A stretch of DNA of 64,000 nt from Candidatus Planktophila versatilis (GTDB taxonomy: Bacteria; Actinomycetota; Actinomycetes; Nanopelagicales; Nanopelagicaceae), in NCBI RefSeq assembly GCF_002288105.1, contig NZ_CP016774.1, forward strand, positions 496,001-560,000, in the 5' to 3' direction. The notes beneath the pieces were generated by a model. The model made no database searches. It saw nothing but the letters and a program-made list of their open reading frames with translations, and was not told the origin of the DNA. Both the position numbers and the translations under genes were made by a program. Of the stretch, positions 8,101 to 15,452 are shown in pieces. Position 1 is the first letter of the stretch; each line of letters starts with the position of its first letter.

Positions 8101-8405
8101 TGCGTTCAAAGTCCTCGGTACTTGTGGCTGGTGTGAAAGTTGCTTTGCAAACTCCGCCGGTGCGCTCTGGTCGCCGCGTTATCTTTCTTACCTTAGATGA
8201 TGGCTATGGCTGCAGTGATTCCACCTTCTTTCCTGATGCGCAAGTCGATCATGCATCTACCTTGTATTCGACATCGCTGCTCTTAGTGCGTGGGCAAACT
8301 CGGCGCACAGGTGTACGTGGCATATCAATACGGGCAACAGCGGTGTGGGACTTAAGTCTGGCCTACGAAAAATGGCGCGCGCATAGAGATAGTGTGGCGA
8401 TATGA
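5169..8405 (+). CDS. dnaE2: Error-prone DNA polymerase DnaE2 (ImuC)
   Basis: C-family DNA polymerase of about 1078 aa for damage-tolerant synthesis. It begins with a PHP domain (FIHLRTASAYSF; TDRDGLAGAIRF, with R-D-G in place of the H-G-N/D of replicative DnaE, typical of DnaE2). Next come the palm motifs RGSGAGS and PDIDIDVES, which holds two catalytic Asp, and later LLKLDILGVRM for the third Asp. The helix-hairpin-helix part (GISAKEIASI) and a C-terminal OB region follow. I choose ATG 5169 because the sequence from MSFIHLR matches the family N-terminus; GTG 5112 would add 19 unrelated residues overlapping DUF6504. It overlaps dinB by 4 bp. No ImuA or ImuB gene is present. Confidence 0.93.
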   Translation: MSFIHLRTASAYSFKYGTTQPRDLVARASEFEMPALALTDRDGLAGAIRFTKACVAHGIAPIIGINLPIYLGDTSGVLPRVTILAHGDGGWRSLVRLMTGIHMNTDSRKPVLTPELLEKFSQYTSQLHLLHGPESPVSQAIATHRFDSALDIFNQTRDLFADHAIECVSHLVAGNGPRSTVHAARSLIFARDNDIDAVITNAVRMRDRADGPVADVLDCARQLVPLHPRNVERRNAEAYLKSSDEMIALAAEIARAAGERTPRLLLKTTRQWAERAVLSPHRDIGLGAIHLPEAHVVGADSPAAMRALLRTRAEAGINWRYNDGATIAKARARLDDELATVATLGYESYFLTVADITDMARAADIRVAARGSGAGSLICHLLGISGVDPMQHGLLMERFCSPLRRALPDIDIDVESARRLEIYEMVFKRYGAQDWSKPGALSRCATVAMVDTYRARHAIRDAGAALGMPAMEIDLLAKSMPHIRAGNIDAALNSLPELKNMNTSAPLTRATIALAARLDGLPRHLAMHPCAMVLSDAAFLDRAPIQLNAGGFPMVEFDKDDVEDIGLLKLDILGVRMQSAIAHAVHEIKRIEDTEIDIDAVALDDADTYNLIQSTRTLGIFQVESPGQRELVGKLEPRTFSDLIIDISLFRPGPVKSDMIRPFLEARHGFTPARIIHPDLLPILSETEGVVVFHEQVISIISVMTGISLAAADEKRRALGDRGGQQEVCDWFFPAATQRGYELQVITEIWEVLRAFASFGFCKAHAAAFALPTYQSAWLKTHHPAAFMAGVLTHDPGMYPKRLMLDEVRQLGVGIAPLDINKSAADYHVERTLDGDAIRIAFATVAGISAKEIASIISGQPYIDLADFYRRSGASTPVIENLILTGAFDSVHSNQRDLLLHFSDLQKSPVAHLPGSQLTFGFAAPALESSGLAPMNAAEKVRSEIKHLGMDVTEHMLSFYAPFLNAIGAVKSSDLLSLRSKSSVLVAGVKVALQTPPVRSGRRVIFLTLDDGYGCSDSTFFPDAQVDHASTLYSTSLLLVRGQTRRTGVRGISIRATAVWDLSLAYEKWRAHRDSVAI

Positions 8406-9592
8406 GTGAAGAGCTGGTGCAAGCAACAATCTTGCATGTAGATATGGATGCGTTCTATGCATCTGTGGCCGAGCTCGATAACCCGCAATATAAAGGTAAA
8501 GCTCTTGTCGTTGGCGCCGGTGTGCGCGGCGTAGTTCTTTCGGCAAATTATGAAGCGCGTAAATTCGGTATTCGCGCTGCTATGCCGGTGGGACGAGCAA
8601 AACGCATGGCTCCTCACGCCATCTTTATCGCACCAGAGCATCATCGCTATGCCGAAATTTCAGAGCGAGTGATGGCGATATTTAACTCCTTCACACCCCT
8701 TGTCGAGCCCATCTCACTCGATGAGGCATTTCTTGATGTGACAGGTTCACAAAAACTATTTGGTGATGGACGCGAGATTGCCGCCAAGATTCGGGCGCAG
8801 GTAGAGCAGGAAGAAGGAATTACCTGTTCGGTGGGAATTGCACAATCTAAATTTATTGCAAAGTTAGCATCGCAGCACTGTAAACCCAATGGCATGCTAG
8901 AAATCAAATCAGATCGAATCTTGGAGTTCTTACATCCACTTCCCGTGCGCGCACTATGGGGAGTGGGCCCTAAGACAGCTGAATCACTGGATCGACTTGG
9001 GCTACATACTGTTGCCGATATCGCCAATACTCCGCGGTCAACTCTCGTGCGCGCACTCGGAGATGCCACCGGTGAATCACTCTATGAGCTTGCCTGGGGT
9101 CGTGATTATCGAAATGTGATTCCAGATGAGCCAGAGAAAAGTATTGGTAATGAAGAAACATTTGCCCGCGATATTGATAGCCCGGAAGAGATATTGGCGG
9201 AGTTCTTGCGCATGGCAGAGAAGGCAACAGCGCGCTTGCGAGAGCGCGGCTTATTTGCCAAGACCGTGACGATGAAGATTAAGTTTGCAGATTTCACAAC
9301 ACTCAGCCGGGCCAAGACTTTACCTATTGGAATCGATGGCACACATGAGACCTATGAAATTGTGAAGAAGTTATATCTAGCCCTTAACAATGAAGGTGCA
9401 CGGATTCGCCTGGTTGGGGTCTCACTGAGTAATTTGCTTGATGAGGCGCCGGTGCAGCTAGAACTTGGAGCGCGCGAGCGCGGGTGGCGCGATGCCGATA
9501 CCGCTATCGATAAGGCGAAAGCCCGTTTTGGCGGGGGCAGCGTGCGCCCAGGACGGCTGATTACGGGGGATTCTGGCGATAGTGAGGCGTAA
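8402..9592 (+). CDS. dinB: DNA polymerase IV (DinB), catalytically complete Y-family polymerase
   Basis: Translesion polymerase of 396 aa. The catalytic carboxylates are intact: D14 in HVDMDAF and D107/E108 in SLDEAF. The finger, thumb (WGVGPKTAESL) and little-finger domains follow in order. A likely beta-clamp motif, QLELG, lies near the C-terminus. Unlike ImuB, which lacks the catalytic acids, this enzyme should be active. The ATG overlaps the dnaE2 stop by 4 bp, so it is translationally coupled and under the upstream LexA box. Pairing of DnaE2 with an active Pol IV rather than ImuA'-ImuB is notable. Confidence 0.92.
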   Translation: MSEELVQATILHVDMDAFYASVAELDNPQYKGKALVVGAGVRGVVLSANYEARKFGIRAAMPVGRAKRMAPHAIFIAPEHHRYAEISERVMAIFNSFTPLVEPISLDEAFLDVTGSQKLFGDGREIAAKIRAQVEQEEGITCSVGIAQSKFIAKLASQHCKPNGMLEIKSDRILEFLHPLPVRALWGVGPKTAESLDRLGLHTVADIANTPRSTLVRALGDATGESLYELAWGRDYRNVIPDEPEKSIGNEETFARDIDSPEEILAEFLRMAEKATARLRERGLFAKTVTMKIKFADFTTLSRAKTLPIGIDGTHETYEIVKKLYLALNNEGARIRLVGVSLSNLLDEAPVQLELGARERGWRDADTAIDKAKARFGGGSVRPGRLITGDSGDSEA

Positions 9593-9616
9593 GTAGCGCA
9601 AGAAAAAGAAGTGTTC

Positions 9617-9622
9617 TACAGT
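9617..9622 (+). promoter_or_regulatory. Candidate leaderless -10 element of the DUF3040 gene
   Basis: TACAGT followed by 6 nt and ATG 9629. This would give the gene its own constitutive promoter, separate from the SOS operon. Confidence 0.45.
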
Positions 9623-9628
9623 GTGTAT

Positions 9629-9976
9629 ATGTCTTTATCTGATCGTGAGCGCCGCTTATTGGCCGAGATGGAAGCTGCCCTGGCTACCGATGATCCAGGG
9701 CTAGAGTCAAAGTTGGCTGGCTCAACAATGACAGCAACCAAGCCTCGCCTTCTACTCGCACTCGCCCTGGTAGTTCTAGGCATTGGCGTCATATTTGCCG
9801 GCCTGATCTCAAAGACCACCCCAGTGGGAGTAGTGGGCTTTCTGATCTCCCTCACCGGAGTCCTTACCCTGGTTCGCTCCCTTGGCGCTGTGACAAAGGG
9901 CGCCCCACGTACTAAATCCTCGCGTAAATCACTCTCCAAGCGTCTTGATGAGCGTTGGGAACAACGAGATCTCTAA
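9629..9976 (+). CDS. DUF3040 family membrane protein
   Basis: A 115-aa protein. The N-terminal MSLSDRERRLLAEMEAAL is the DUF3040 hallmark, followed by two hydrophobic helices (about residues 44-62 and 67-86) and a basic C-terminal tail. DUF3040 genes commonly sit just upstream of mraZ in Actinobacteria (for example Rv2169c in Mycobacterium tuberculosis); function is unknown, and location suggests a link to envelope or division. A frame six codons longer is open, but MSLSDRERR fits the family start. A strong terminator follows. Confidence 0.85.
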   Translation: MSLSDRERRLLAEMEAALATDDPGLESKLAGSTMTATKPRLLLALALVVLGIGVIFAGLISKTTPVGVVGFLISLTGVLTLVRSLGAVTKGAPRTKSSRKSLSKRLDERWEQRDL

Positions 9977-9995
9977 GTAAGCGCCATACCTCACC

Positions 9996-10024
9996 AGCCC
10001 TGACCCTACGGTCGGGGCTTTTTT
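9996..10024 (+). terminator. Rho-independent terminator after DUF3040 gene
   Basis: A 10-bp stem (AGCCCTGACC with GGTCGGGGCT, one T-G wobble), loop CTAC and a run of six T. It isolates the SOS/DUF3040 unit from the dcw cluster. Confidence 0.92.
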
Positions 10025-10077
10025 ACGCCCATTTTCAGCCCACCGCAGATGGGGAGGGGGAGGGAAAATAATGGCAG

Positions 10078-10114
10078 AAAGTGGTGATAAAAGGGGGAAA
10101 GTGGTGTAAAGTGG
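10078..10114 (+). promoter_or_regulatory. MraZ-box array upstream of mraZ
   Basis: AAAGTGG occurs at 10078, 10098 and 10108, that is with 10-bp phasing (one helical turn), and a degenerate AAAGGGG at 10090 fills the gap. MraZ binds arrays of AAAGTG- or TGGG-type repeats with 10-bp periodicity in front of its own gene in several bacteria. The array is 54-90 bp before the mraZ start. Confidence 0.75.
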
Positions 10115-10168
10115 GGAATTGAGCGGGAAATTCACGCTTACGCCACTTGGGGAAGGGGTTCGATAGCG

Positions 10169-10600
10169 ATGTTTCTCGGTACTCACGAACCACGCCTTGA
10201 TGAAAAAGGACGGCTGATCCTTCCCGCCAAATTCCGGGAAGAGCTCTCACCAGGTCTAGTCATTACTAAAGGTCAAGAGCGATGCCTCTATGTATTTCCC
10301 GCAACTGAATTCGCAACGATTACCGAGACCTTGCGTCAAGCACCTGTGACTGCAAAGAGCGCTCGCGATTACCAGCGCGTGATGTTTGCCGGTGCCCACG
10401 ATGAAATTCCTGATCGCCAAGGTCGCGTGACGATTCCACAAGGACTTCGCACCTATGCCGGTCTGGAAAAAGAGTGCGTAGTAATTGGCGCCAATACCCG
10501 CGTTGAAATTTGGGATAGCGCTGCCTGGAATGAATATCTCGCTGATCGCGAAAAGAGTTTTGCTGATGTTTCTGAAGAAGTTTTTCCGGGACTTTTTTAA
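10169..10600 (+). CDS. mraZ: Transcriptional regulator MraZ
   Basis: A 143-aa DNA-binding protein of the AbrB/SpoVT-like fold with two tandem MraZ repeats: residues ~1-55 ([20 protein letters not shown]) and ~80-130 ([20 protein letters not shown]). It forms rings and autoregulates the dcw operon. The length matches the family. An AAAGTGG repeat array lies upstream. It is the first gene of the dcw cluster. A 200-bp segment with a structured RNA separates it from rsmH. Confidence 0.96.
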   Translation: MFLGTHEPRLDEKGRLILPAKFREELSPGLVITKGQERCLYVFPATEFATITETLRQAPVTAKSARDYQRVMFAGAHDEIPDRQGRVTIPQGLRTYAGLEKECVVIGANTRVEIWDSAAWNEYLADREKSFADVSEEVFPGLF

Positions 10601-10651
10601 AACATCAGCAAAAAATATTTATAACTAAATAAGAAGTAAAAAACTAAATAG

Positions 10652-10770
10652 AGCGCTCATTTGTGGCCACCGCCGACCTCTCCTTACCAGTTGGGCCGGC
10701 AGCGACGTCCCTTCCCCGGCGTCGCTATCGCAATAGATCCGTCGGCCGGCGGTGACCAGAGCTGAGCGCT
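10652..10770 (+). ncRNA. mraW-type structured RNA in the rsmH 5' leader
   Basis: Three nested helices are visible. AGCGCTCA (10652-10659) pairs perfectly with TGAGCGCT (10763-10770). Bases 10664-10675 pair with 10747-10758 with one mismatch. AGCGACG (10701-10707) pairs with CGTCGCT (10720-10726) around a 12-nt loop. The segment is markedly GC-rich against an AT-rich flank and no frame is conserved. Position directly before rsmH (mraW) in an actinobacterium agrees with the published mraW RNA motif; its function is unknown, presumably cis-regulation of cell-wall genes. I could not compare with the covariance model. Confidence 0.72.
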
Positions 10771-10806
10771 TAGTAAGTAAGACAGAAAATGGGAATGGGG
10801 GAGAAG

Positions 10807-11748
10807 ATGCAACATATATCTGTGATGCGCGATCGTTGCGTAGAACTCCTTGCCCCTGCAATTGAAAAATCAGAGAACCCAGTTGTTATTGATGCAACTC
10901 TTGGTTTAGGTGGACACACCGAAGCGCTTTTAGAGAGATTTGAAAACCTCACAGTTATTGGCATTGACCGAGATGAAATTGCGCTGGGTCGAGCGACAGA
11001 AAGACTTACCCCATATGCAGATCGATTAAAGACTGCCCATTGCGTCTTTGATGAAATTTCTGCGGTAGCAAAAAGCTTTGGTTTTAGCCAGATCAATGGC
11101 GCCCTCTTTGATTTAGGGGTCTCCTCCATTCAACTTGATGAATCAGAACGTGGTTTTTCATACTCCCAAGATGCTCCCCTTGATATGCGCATGGATCGCA
11201 GCCAAGGAATCACCGCATCTGAAATCGTTAATACCTACGAGCCAGGCAAATTAGTTCACATTCTTCGCGCCTACGGGGAAGAGAAGTTTGCAACCCGCAT
11301 CGTTGAAAACATTGTCAAAGCCCGCGCGAAGGCGCCCTTAAATTCAACGACTGAACTTGCAACGCTAGTAAAAGAGAGCATTCCTGCTGCCACTAGGCGC
11401 ACAGGTGGAAATCCAGCAAAGCGCACCTTTCAAGCGTTACGTATTGAAGCAAATGATGAACTTGGAGCAATTTCGCGCGCTCTTCCCGATGCTCTTGATT
11501 TGTTAATGGTGGGCGGACGGCTAGTTGTGATGTCTTTCCAATCACTAGAAGATCGCATCGTTAAAGAGATTTTTGCCGAAGCATCAACATCTAAGAGCCC
11601 GCGCAATCTTCCAATCGAACTTCCGGAATATGCGGCCAAATTCTCACTTGTCTTTCGTTCAAGTCAGACCCCGTCGGAGGAAGAGCTAGCAAGCAATCCA
11701 CGCTCTGCCTCAGTTCGCCTTCGCGCAATCGAACGGGTGGCTGCCTAA
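10807..11748 (+). CDS. rsmH: 16S rRNA (cytosine(1402)-N4)-methyltransferase RsmH
   Basis: SAM-dependent methyltransferase (formerly MraW) acting on C1402 of 16S rRNA. The N-terminal HISVMRDRCVELLAP and the SAM-binding DATLGLGGHTEALLE are diagnostic, as are SSIQLDESERGFSY and RTFQALRIEANDEL further on. The product is about 313 aa. The ATG at 10807 gives the family N-terminus, but the purine-rich GGGGGAG lies only 3 nt upstream; in-frame ATGs at 10789 and 10795 are alternatives. The stop overlaps the ftsL ATG by 1 nt. It lies downstream of the mraW-type RNA. Confidence 0.95.
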   Translation: MQHISVMRDRCVELLAPAIEKSENPVVIDATLGLGGHTEALLERFENLTVIGIDRDEIALGRATERLTPYADRLKTAHCVFDEISAVAKSFGFSQINGALFDLGVSSIQLDESERGFSYSQDAPLDMRMDRSQGITASEIVNTYEPGKLVHILRAYGEEKFATRIVENIVKARAKAPLNSTTELATLVKESIPAATRRTGGNPAKRTFQALRIEANDELGAISRALPDALDLLMVGGRLVVMSFQSLEDRIVKEIFAEASTSKSPRNLPIELPEYAAKFSLVFRSSQTPSEEELASNPRSASVRLRAIERVAA

Positions 11749-12158
11749 TGTCACTAGCAACTGCCCGCGCGCTATTGCCTTCGCGCACACCGGCTAAGAA
11801 TCGCAAACCAGTGGGGGAGCGAACTGCCGATGTCATTCTTGGGCTATTTCCTGATGTGAATAGCGGAGCGCGAGCTACTCAGAAATACTTTGCCAAGTTC
11901 CTGACAATTGTCAGCTTAGTTGGATTTCTTGCACTACTTGGAATCAATACCTTGCTCGCGCAAGATGCCTTCACGCTCTCGAATCTTAAATATGAAGCTA
12001 AGCAGTTGGCAGATCAACGAGATGCGATTAATCGCGCTATCGATTCACATGCGGCGCCAGAAAATCTTGCCGCTGCTGCCACTCTGCTTGGGATGCGCCC
12101 ATCTGAGACACCGGTATTCCTAGATCTCACTCCTGCGGTGGGTGCAACCAATGGGTAA
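11748..12158 (+). CDS. ftsL: Cell division protein FtsL-like
   Basis: A 136-aa bitopic membrane protein: a cytoplasmic N-tail of about 45 residues, one transmembrane helix (~residues 49-68) and a periplasmic helical segment (LSNLKYEAKQLADQRDAINRA) suited to the FtsL/DivIC coiled coil, ending with a short LGMRPSETP motif. Sequence conservation in this family is low, so the assignment rests on topology and the rsmH-ftsL-ftsI order. Start and stop overlap both neighbours. Confidence 0.85.
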   Translation: MSLATARALLPSRTPAKNRKPVGERTADVILGLFPDVNSGARATQKYFAKFLTIVSLVGFLALLGINTLLAQDAFTLSNLKYEAKQLADQRDAINRAIDSHAAPENLAAAATLLGMRPSETPVFLDLTPAVGATNG

Positions 12159-13956
12159 TTTGCGCCTGGCTCATTCAAGGATTGCCATCCTTGTTACTGT
12201 CATCTTTGGCGTGCTTATCCTCTTTGCCTGCCAGCTTGTTCGTGTGCAAGTGATTCAAGCCAATGCCTATCAAGCTAAAGCAGCGAATGAGATGCAATCC
12301 ACGAGAGTCATACCCGCACCTCGTGGTGAAATCACCGATGTTAACGGAATTGGCTTTGCTCGTAGCGTCTCTGCTATCAATATTGTGGTTGACCAAACTC
12401 AGATTACCGATCCGGCCCGGGTCGCAGCATTTGTTGCTCCGATTTTAAATCTACCGGCAGAAGATATTCAAAGCAGCATTACGGGTACTCGAAAGTATTC
12501 AATTGTGCTTAAGAATGCGCGTCCAGCGCTCTGGGATCGACTTACAGAAGAGCTCTATAACTACAACAAAACACTCGCGGGCAAGGAACTTGAGAATCGA
12601 ATCATCGGTTTCTTTCCAGAGCGTGTCTTCATTCGCGAATATCCATCCGGTTCCCTGGTCTCATCACTGATCGGTTTTGTGCGCGCCGATGGCATTGGCG
12701 CATCAGGTCTGGAATCAGGGCAGAACTCATTGATTACCGGCACCGATGGTCGTTACTCCTATGCCCGTGGGTATGGTGCTGAAATACCAGGTTCGCAGCG
12801 CGAACTAGTCGCGGCCAAATCAGGAACCAACATTCGTCTCACAATTGATCGTGATGTTCAGTGGGTAGCAGCCGAAGCTATTGCGACAGCGGTAAAGGAT
12901 TCAGCAGCGTCGAATGGAACGGTCATCGTGATGGATCCAAAAACGGGTGAAATTATTGCCCATGCAACTGCACCTACTTTTAATCCAAATAATACAAAAA
13001 GCGTTGAACTCTCACTGATGCGAAATCCATCAGTGCAAGATGTGTATGAGCCGGGCTCGACTGGCAAAGTAATGACGATGGCAGCAGCACTTGAAGAGAA
13101 AACAGTTTCGCCCACAACAGTCTTTACTGTCCCATATATGCTTAAACGTGGTGGTGAGGCATTTCATGACCATGAAAAACATCCCATTCAGCATCTGACT
13201 ACTTCCGGAATTCTTGCCGTCTCTAGCAATACTGGAACTATTCAGGTGGGCGAAACTCTCAGCCACGATACTTTATATAGCTATTTGCGAAAGTTTGGAA
13301 TTGGATCAAAGACTGGCTCCGGACTTCCAGGAGAGTCAGCTGGTCTCTTACGTCCCGTCTCGGATTGGTCTAGAACAACAGCTCCCACAGTTGCTTTCGG
13401 TCAAGGGTATTCATTGACAGCGATGCAAGCGACAAGTGTCTTTGCCACCATTGCAAATAATGGAGTTCGTGTTTCTCCCACAGTGATCGCCGGAACAAGT
13501 GATGCATCAGGACACTTCACGCCAGCTGCCAATAGAAGTTCCACGCGAGTGATCAGTGAAGACACAGCGGTAAAGCTACGAATCATGATGGAGAGCGTTG
13601 TCTCGGCCAAAGGTACGGCGCCGAGTGCGGCAATTCCTGGTTATCGAGTGGCTGGAAAGACAGGAACAGCAAACCGATACGACCCAAACACCGGTCGCTA
13701 CAGCGGTTACACCGCATCCTTTATTGGATTCGCACCAGCAGATGCTCCTCGTTATGTCATCAGTGTTACGTTGCAAGATCCCAAGAATGGCCATTGGGGT
13801 GGATCACTTGGTGGACCAGTATTTAAAAAGGTAATGACTTTCGCATTGCAATCAGAAAATGTTGCACCCACTGGAACCAAGGTTCTGCCGGTGGCGCTGA
13901 CTAAATCAGAGCTGACACGAGCTCGCGTCACACAGATTGCGACGAAAACCCAATGA
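12151..13956 (+). CDS. ftsI: Septal peptidoglycan transpeptidase FtsI (PBP3)
   Basis: Class B penicillin-binding protein of about 601 aa that cross-links septal peptidoglycan with FtsW. It has an N-terminal membrane anchor (~residues 12-30) and a dimerisation domain (RVIPAPRGEITDVNG). The transpeptidase domain has the three motifs STGK (nucleophile S303), SSN (~residue 359) and KTGT (K503). No PASTA repeats are seen at the C-terminus. The start is ATG 12151 (MGNLRL), which overlaps the ftsL end; a GTG three codons earlier is possible. It overlaps murE by 4 bp. Confidence 0.95.
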   Translation: MGNLRLAHSRIAILVTVIFGVLILFACQLVRVQVIQANAYQAKAANEMQSTRVIPAPRGEITDVNGIGFARSVSAINIVVDQTQITDPARVAAFVAPILNLPAEDIQSSITGTRKYSIVLKNARPALWDRLTEELYNYNKTLAGKELENRIIGFFPERVFIREYPSGSLVSSLIGFVRADGIGASGLESGQNSLITGTDGRYSYARGYGAEIPGSQRELVAAKSGTNIRLTIDRDVQWVAAEAIATAVKDSAASNGTVIVMDPKTGEIIAHATAPTFNPNNTKSVELSLMRNPSVQDVYEPGSTGKVMTMAAALEEKTVSPTTVFTVPYMLKRGGEAFHDHEKHPIQHLTTSGILAVSSNTGTIQVGETLSHDTLYSYLRKFGIGSKTGSGLPGESAGLLRPVSDWSRTTAPTVAFGQGYSLTAMQATSVFATIANNGVRVSPTVIAGTSDASGHFTPAANRSSTRVISEDTAVKLRIMMESVVSAKGTAPSAAIPGYRVAGKTGTANRYDPNTGRYSGYTASFIGFAPADAPRYVISVTLQDPKNGHWGGSLGGPVFKKVMTFALQSENVAPTGTKVLPVALTKSELTRARVTQIATKTQ

Positions 13957-15452
13957 TTCGCCCGCTTACAAATTTCTCCCTCAACCTATCTGAGGTGGCG
14001 CAACTTGTAAGCGCTGAAAATACCGAGGCAATCAAGAAATTAGCTGCAGGTATTGAAATCACAGGTGTAGTGCACTCTGATTCCGAAGTTGAAGCTGGAG
14101 ATATCTTCTTAGCAATTCCAGGAACAAAGGTGCATGGGGCAAGCTTCATCGCAGCAGCTGTTGCTCGGGGAGCAGTTGCAGTTGTTACTGATCTAGCTGG
14201 CGCAGCCCTCACAAGCGCCCTACCTACCTTGGTAGTAAAAGATGTTCGCAGCGCTGGCGCCATGATTGCCTCATCTTTATATAAAGATCCCACTCGGGAC
14301 TTAGCCACTATCGGCATCACCGGCACCAACGGCAAGACCACCGTATCTACCTTGCTCTATCAACTCTTTGCAGGTGCCGGGCGCGAGAGCGGACTTATCG
14401 GCACTATCGAAACCAGGATTGGATCTGAGGTTCTCAAAAGTGTGAGAACTACGCCGGAGGCACCTGAATTACAGGCGCTATCTGCGGTGATGCGGGAGCG
14501 ACATATGCGATCGATAGTGATGGAGGTTTCTAGCCACGCACTATCCATGAATCGTGTGAAAGCTTCTCACTTTGCAATCGTTGGTTTTACTAATCTCTCG
14601 CAAGATCATCTTGATTTTCATAAGGATATGGAATCTTATTTCGCAGCTAAGGCAAAGCTATTTACTTACGAGTATGCCGATCTTGGTTTTATCAATATTG
14701 ATAATGAGTATGGTGCAAGACTGGCGGCGCAGTGCGAAATCCCAGTTGTCACACTTTCGCGAAGCAATAGCGCTGCCCAATGGCACTTCACTGCGATTCA
14801 CACCATTGCATCAGGGGCTGAGATCAGTATCAGAGGTAACGGCGGAATTCTGATTGAGAGTAAAACTTCCTTACTCGGTGGGTATAACTTAGATAATCTT
14901 CTGATGGCAGTTGCCATCGCACACGAATCTGGAATTGATCCTGTTGAAATCGCTGCACTGATTCCTGCTCTTACCGGAGCCCCCGGCAGAGTGGAACCTA
15001 TTTCGCTAGGTCAGAATTTCACCGCACTGGTGGATTATGCGCACTCACCTGATGCCGTTGAGAAAGTACTTGCAGCAGCGCGCGAATTCACAACTGGGAA
15101 AGTGATTGCAGTATTAGGTTGTGGTGGAGATCGAGATGCCACCAAGCGCCCTCTGATGGGACAGGCACTTGCCAGCGGTAGTGATGTGGCAATCTTTACT
15201 AGCGATAATCCACGTAGTGAGAGTGCAGCAGAGATCTTGCGCCAGATGACTGCGAAGGTGGACATTAATGAAGCATCAAAGATTATTGAAGATCGCTTAG
15301 CTGCTATTTCCTATGCGGTGAACCTGGCCTCTGTTGGGGATACTGTCTTGATTCTGGGTAAAGGTCACGAAGTGGGCCAGGAAGTCGCTGGCGTTATTAC
15401 TCCATTTGATGATCGACTCACGCTGGCGCAAGCGATTGAGGCAAAAAAATGA
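13953..15452 (+). CDS. murE: UDP-MurNAc-tripeptide synthetase MurE
   Basis: Cytoplasmic ATP-dependent ligase of 499 aa that adds the third residue of the peptidoglycan stem. It has the three Mur ligase domains, with the ATP-binding loop GITGTNGKTT around residue 119. The substrate-selecting motif DNPR is at 418-421; DNPR is characteristic of meso-diaminopimelate-adding enzymes, so the wall is predicted to contain meso-DAP. The ATG overlaps the ftsI stop and the stop overlaps the murF start (both ATGA), implying coupled translation. Confidence 0.96.
   Translation: MIRPLTNFSLNLSEVAQLVSAENTEAIKKLAAGIEITGVVHSDSEVEAGDIFLAIPGTKVHGASFIAAAVARGAVAVVTDLAGAALTSALPTLVVKDVRSAGAMIASSLYKDPTRDLATIGITGTNGKTTVSTLLYQLFAGAGRESGLIGTIETRIGSEVLKSVRTTPEAPELQALSAVMRERHMRSIVMEVSSHALSMNRVKASHFAIVGFTNLSQDHLDFHKDMESYFAAKAKLFTYEYADLGFINIDNEYGARLAAQCEIPVVTLSRSNSAAQWHFTAIHTIASGAEISIRGNGGILIESKTSLLGGYNLDNLLMAVAIAHESGIDPVEIAALIPALTGAPGRVEPISLGQNFTALVDYAHSPDAVEKVLAAAREFTTGKVIAVLGCGGDRDATKRPLMGQALASGSDVAIFTSDNPRSESAAEILRQMTAKVDINEASKIIEDRLAAISYAVNLASVGDTVLILGKGHEVGQEVAGVITPFDDRLTLAQAIEAKK

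Noticed and set aside
10652-10770. Nested inverted repeats considered as ends of a small insertion element
   Set aside because: No target-site duplication and no transposase frame. The nested pairing and the location in front of rsmH fit an RNA leader better.
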